Assembly: GCA_964353405.1 (NCBI GenBank)
Contig: CAYGWJ010000018.1
Coordinates: 1 to 15,853, forward strand
Direction of reading: 5' to 3'
Length of the DNA stretch: 15,853 bases
From: JBGLNJ01 sp964353405
GTDB lineage: Bacteria > Chloroflexota > Anaerolineae > Fen-1058
Position numbers and translations under genes: made by a program. The notes below the pieces were generated by a model, which saw only the letters and a program-made list of their open reading frames with translations, had not been told where the DNA came from and searched no databases. This document shows, piece after piece, positions 13,131 to 15,853 of this stretch; position 1 is the stretch's first letter; each line of letters begins with the position of its first letter.

Positions 13131-13976
13131 CTACGAACGCAGCGTTACATCAGCGGCATCTACACGGACAAGTGTACCATCGTCAGTTCGGATGAGCAAC
13201 ATGCCGGATCCATCCACGCCTTCGGCCAAACCCGCGATGGATTCTTGGCCGCGCCGGGCCATGATTTGTCGGCCAAGCGTCGTCAGCCGCGCCGACCAAT
13301 CCGCGCGCAGCCTTTCATCACGGTCAATCACAGCGTAGCGCGCGGCAAAACGCTCGACGAGCGCGCGCAGAATCGCCAGCCTGTCCACCTCGTGACCGAG
13401 TTGCATCATCAAGCTGGTCGCTTCGGGCAAATCATCGCGGCCACGAAAATCCACGTTGACGTTCAGCCCCAGGCCGACGGCGGCAAACTCGATGTTTTGC
13501 CCAGAAATGGAGGTTTCGGAGAGGATGCCCCCTAACTTTAGAATTGGCGCGTCTTGCCTCTTGCCTCTTGCCTCCTGCGTCTTGCCTCTTGCCTCCTGCT
13601 CAATCACGACATCGTTCGGCCATTTGAGGCCAACCCGCAGGCCGGTGACTTGCTCAACCGCCTCAGCGGCGACGAGACCCGTCAGCATCGTCAATCGGTA
13701 TGCGAGCGTCGGCGGGAACTTGGGCCGAAGCAAAAGCGACATCGCAATCGCCGTGCCGGGTGGCGACCACCACGCGCGTCCCAACCGCCCACGCCCGGCG
13801 GTCTGTTCGTCGGCAATGACGAGCGTGGCTTCCGGCGCTCCACTTGCACCGAGCCGCTTTGCCACGTCATTTGTCGAGCCGACCGCAGGCAGGTATTCGA
13901 TGCGGCGCACGAACTCGATTCCGGCCAGCGCGCGCGCGATATTATCACTTGAAAAAGGTCCCACTGGAATCACCAC
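13131..13976 (-). CDS. birA: Biotin--[acetyl-CoA-carboxylase] ligase, monofunctional
   Basis: It activates biotin to biotinyl-AMP and attaches it to carboxyl carrier proteins. The catalytic domain has GSTNDVAK, the biotinyl-AMP loop GRGRLGRAWW (61-70), KWPNDV (118-123) and LGGILSE, followed by the small SH3-like C-terminal domain. There is no N-terminal helix-turn-helix, so it is the non-repressor class. Residues about 126-146 (EQEARGKTQEARGKRQDAP) are an in-frame insert encoded by tandem repeats between the KWPND strand and the next strand. Possible starts are GTG at 13976 or 13973; both overlap the stop of the radical SAM gene, implying translational coupling and expression from that gene's promoter. 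No clear ribosome site was seen. The TAG stop lies in a repeat-like sequence (TGAACGCCCC core on the plus strand). Confidence 0.9.
   Translation of the reverse strand: MVIPVGPFSSDNIARALAGIEFVRRIEYLPAVGSTNDVAKRLGASGAPEATLVIADEQTAGRGRLGRAWWSPPGTAIAMSLLLRPKFPPTLAYRLTMLTGLVAAEAVEQVTGLRVGLKWPNDVVIEQEARGKTQEARGKRQDAPILKLGGILSETSISGQNIEFAAVGLGLNVNVDFRGRDDLPEATSLMMQLGHEVDRLAILRALVERFAARYAVIDRDERLRADWSARLTTLGRQIMARRGQESIAGLAEGVDGSGMLLIRTDDGTLVRVDAADVTLRS
13551..13599. repeat. CTTGCCT tandem repeat inside birA
   Basis: Consecutive 7-nt units (CTTGCCT, with CCTGCGT variants) form two nearly identical 21-nt blocks plus one extra unit. They are translated in frame on the minus strand as a charged Gln/Glu/Ala/Arg/Gly/Lys peptide. 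The exact copy number is likely to vary between strains. Confidence 0.85.
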
Positions 13977-15115
13977 AAAGGCAACTGGTAGGCGGGACGC
14001 CGGCCATCGAGCAACACGAACGGCGCTGCACGCGAAGCGATGACGCCGACCTTGCGCAAATCTGTCAAGTCGCGCAAGCGACCCTTGCGCCGCTCGCGCA
14101 GAATCACATCAACGGTCCTGGGGCCGATGCCAGGCACGCGCAGCAGTTCGCTCTTTCCGGCGCGGTTCAGCTCAACCGGGGTGTGCGCAAGATGCTGCCT
14201 GGCCCACATGACTTTGGGGTCGGTATCGAGCGGCAAGTTGCCGCGCTCATCGAATACCAGGTCGTCAAAGCGAAAGCCGTATTGGCGCAGGAGAAAATCG
14301 CTCTGATACAGCCGGTGCTCACGCATGGGACTTGCGGGCGGGCGGTTTTCCAGCGGCGTGCCGGGGACGGGGTTGAACCTGGAAAAGTATACGCGCGCAA
14401 GCCGCGCCTCGCGCAACAGTTGTGCTGAAGTGACCAGCAGTTCGCGGTCGGTCTCGTCTGCGCCACCCACGACGAACTGGGTCGTCGAGCCGGGGCCGCC
14501 GCCCTGCTCGCGCCGGATAGACTCGATGAGCTTGAGCGGGCGCACCAGCTCTTCCAGGAAAACTTTGTGCGGAGCCAGCTGCGCCAGCCGCTGCGTGTTG
14601 GGCGCTTCCAGGTTCACCGAGACGCGGTCAGCCAACTGCATGGCACGGCGGATTTGCTCCTCTTCCGCGCCGGGCATGACCTTTAAATGAATATAGCCGC
14701 GAAAGTTGTATTTGCGGCGCAGGATTTCTGCTGCGGCGATGAGCCTGTCTTGCGTGCGGATGCCGCCGCCCGCAATGCCACTGCTGAGGAAAAGACCTTC
14801 GACCTGCCCCCGGCGCGCCATCTCGTCGAACACGCGCGCCATCTCGTCCGCGCTGAATGTGGCGCGGCGGAAATCCCGCCCGGCGCGGAAGGGGCAGTAG
14901 TAGCAATCACGCTCGCACGCGCTCGTCATCAGCGTCTTGAGCAGCGCGATGCGCTTGCCGCCCGGCATGACGGCGTGATGGATCATGCCGGCGTCCGGGT
15001 CAACTCCGCAGGCAGTTGGGGACGCGCCCATCGAGCCGACTTCTTCTGCCGGTTCGATGGCCATTTGCTGGCTGAGTGATTCGAGTTTTTCCAGGGTGTC
15101 CAGACTGGCACACAT
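13970..15115 (-). CDS. Putative DNA modification/repair radical SAM protein
   Basis: A 381-aa radical SAM protein with the cluster motif C67xxxC71xxC74 (SACERDCYYC), FSADEMARVFDEM, LFLSSGIAGGG, the SAM-side VMPGAEEEQI, and a C-terminal helix-hairpin-helix DNA-binding unit (LLRVPGIGPRTVDVILRERR). This architecture matches the family named putative DNA modification/repair radical SAM protein, often encoded beside an unusual uracil-DNA glycosylase. That partner is not in this window. The reaction is not established. The ATG at 15115 has AGGTGA a few bases upstream and a perfect promoter containing a LexA-type box, which fits a DNA-damage role. birA overlaps its 3' end. Confidence 0.85.
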   Translation of the reverse strand: MCASLDTLEKLESLSQQMAIEPAEEVGSMGASPTACGVDPDAGMIHHAVMPGGKRIALLKTLMTSACERDCYYCPFRAGRDFRRATFSADEMARVFDEMARRGQVEGLFLSSGIAGGGIRTQDRLIAAAEILRRKYNFRGYIHLKVMPGAEEEQIRRAMQLADRVSVNLEAPNTQRLAQLAPHKVFLEELVRPLKLIESIRREQGGGPGSTTQFVVGGADETDRELLVTSAQLLREARLARVYFSRFNPVPGTPLENRPPASPMREHRLYQSDFLLRQYGFRFDDLVFDERGNLPLDTDPKVMWARQHLAHTPVELNRAGKSELLRVPGIGPRTVDVILRERRKGRLRDLTDLRKVGVIASRAAPFVLLDGRRPAYQLPLW

Positions 15116-15135
15116 CGCTTCACCTCGCTGACAAG

Positions 15136-15164
15136 ATTATACGAACATACGTTCCAAATGTCAA
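15136..15164 (-). promoter_or_regulatory. Consensus promoter with LexA-type box, radical SAM gene
   Basis: On the minus strand, TTGACA (15164-15159), a 17-bp spacer and TATAAT (15141-15136), a perfect match to the sigma70 consensus. The spacer contains GAACATACGTTC (15143-15154; CGAACATACGTTCC over 15142-15155), which fits the Bacillus-type LexA box GAAC-N4-GTTC. A repressor bound there would block both hexamers. Confidence 0.8.
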
Positions 15165-15181
15165 GCGCCGGATGAGCTCAT

Positions 15182-15210
15182 TTGCCACTCGCCCCAAGCA
15201 CCGCTATAAT
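15182..15210 (+). promoter_or_regulatory. Promoter of trmI
   Basis: -35 TTGCCA (15182-15187), a 17-bp spacer and -10 TATAAT (15205-15210). The predicted start is near 15217, with AGGTG (15225-15229) before the TTG start. It is divergent from the radical SAM promoter, with 17 bp between their -35 hexamers. Confidence 0.75.
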
Positions 15211-15234
15211 GAGCCAAAACTCTGAGGTGCAAAC

Positions 15235-15853
15235 TTGGGCCATCCACAAGACGGTGACCTGGCGCTGTTCGTCAATCTCCGTGACGACAAGCGTTACCTG
15301 GTTCGACTAAAATCCGGCGGCCAGCTTCACACCCATCGGGGCATTGTGTCGCACGACGACATTATCGGCCGGCCCTGGGGGCGCATCGCGCGGACGCAGA
15401 TGGGCACAGCGTTCCTGGTCCTGGAGCCTTCCACCGCCGACCTGATCCGCCACATCAAGCGCAACACCCAGATTCTCTTCCCCAAAGACATTGGCTATAT
15501 CCTGCTCAAGCTCGCCGTGCGGCCCGGCCGGCTCATCCTGGAAGCCGGCACCGGCTCCGGTGGCATGACGCTGGCGCTGGCGCTGGCGACCGCGCCGCTC
15601 GGTCACATCGTGAGTTACGAAGTGCGCCCCGAATTTCAGGCCATCGCGAAGCAGAACCTCGAGCGAGCCAACATCCCGCCGGGCATTGTCGAATTCAAGC
15701 TGCGTGACATCGCCGAAGGCTTGGACGAGACCGACGCGGACGCTTTCTTCCTCGACGTGGCCGAGCCGTGGAATTACCTCGCGCAGGTCGCGTCTACGTT
15801 GCGCGGCGGCGGGTTCTTTGCCACGCTCGTTCCGACGATGAATCAAGTCATCC
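15235..15853 (+). CDS. trmI: tRNA (adenine-N1)-methyltransferase, partial
   Basis: It methylates A58 in the T loop of tRNAs (m1A58). The visible 206 residues show the N-terminal small domain, then KRNTQILFPKDIGYILLKL, the SAM-binding motif I EAGTGSGGMT (103-112), an acidic YEVRPEF strand after it, and FFLDVAEPWNYL, all typical of the TrmI/Gcd14 family. The usual length is about 255-280 aa, so the C-terminus lies beyond the window. The TTG at 15235 is chosen because it is the first in-frame start after the promoter and AGGTG lies 5 nt upstream; no ATG or GTG fits. It is transcribed divergently from the radical SAM gene. Confidence 0.88.
   Translation, partial: MGHPQDGDLALFVNLRDDKRYLVRLKSGGQLHTHRGIVSHDDIIGRPWGRIARTQMGTAFLVLEPSTADLIRHIKRNTQILFPKDIGYILLKLAVRPGRLILEAGTGSGGMTLALALATAPLGHIVSYEVRPEFQAIAKQNLERANIPPGIVEFKLRDIAEGLDETDADAFFLDVAEPWNYLAQVASTLRGGGFFATLVPTMNQVI

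Noticed and set aside
13551..13599. Possible CRISPR array
   Set aside because: The repeat unit is 7 nt with no unique spacers and lies inside birA; it is a simple tandem repeat.

Overview
The window looks like a stretch of a GC-rich bacterial chromosome, most probably from a Chloroflexota (Anaerolineae-like) lineage. This is an inference from several hints: many GTG/TTG starts, a lipoprotein with a long Pro/Thr linker, a Gram-positive-type LexA box, a NapC/NrfH plus HAO-like cytochrome pair, and abundant short repeats of the kind common in those genomes. No rRNA or other taxonomic marker is present.

Layout. (1) 1-2700 is accessory or decaying DNA. It holds the C-terminal half of a type I restriction HsdR (- strand, 5' part missing), a possible small RNA with its own promoter and terminator (1634-1748), two small unknown genes (1983-2541), and a frameshifted scrap that looks like a pentapeptide-repeat protein. 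(2) 2863-5390 has a small YccF-like membrane protein and acetyl-CoA synthetase (acs). (3) 5454-6690 is a tight three-gene operon with overlapping stop/start codons, a near-consensus promoter and a terminator: an unknown protein, a ThiS/MoaD-type beta-grasp protein, and a nucleoside 2-deoxyribosyltransferase-like protein. (4) 6717-8572 has a secreted M23 peptidase translationally coupled to a beta-propeller lipoprotein. (5) 8630-9440 has tRNA-Arg(TCT) followed at once by a NarL-type response regulator. (6) 9472-9560 is an 89-bp MITE-like element with a CTAG target duplication. (7) 9595-11574 has a perfect CRP-type palindrome placed for class II activation upstream of a tetraheme NrfH-like quinol dehydrogenase and a seven-heme HAO-like lipoprotein, which suggests quinol-linked reduction of a nitrogen oxyanion or hydroxylamine. 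(8) On the minus strand, 11586-15164 holds miaB, birA and a radical SAM putative DNA repair protein. (9) 15182-15853 is a divergent trmI-like tRNA methyltransferase, cut by the window end.

The strongest observations are: a LexA-type box (GAAC-N4-GTTC) lying exactly between a perfect -35 and -10 of the radical SAM DNA repair gene; three unrelated repeat families that run in frame through variable loops of hsdR, miaB and birA; the uncharacterised beta-grasp operon; and the HAO-like cytochrome, which has seven CxxCH motifs and appears to lack heme 1 of the octaheme family. Family assignments rest on reading motifs by eye; no database search was run.
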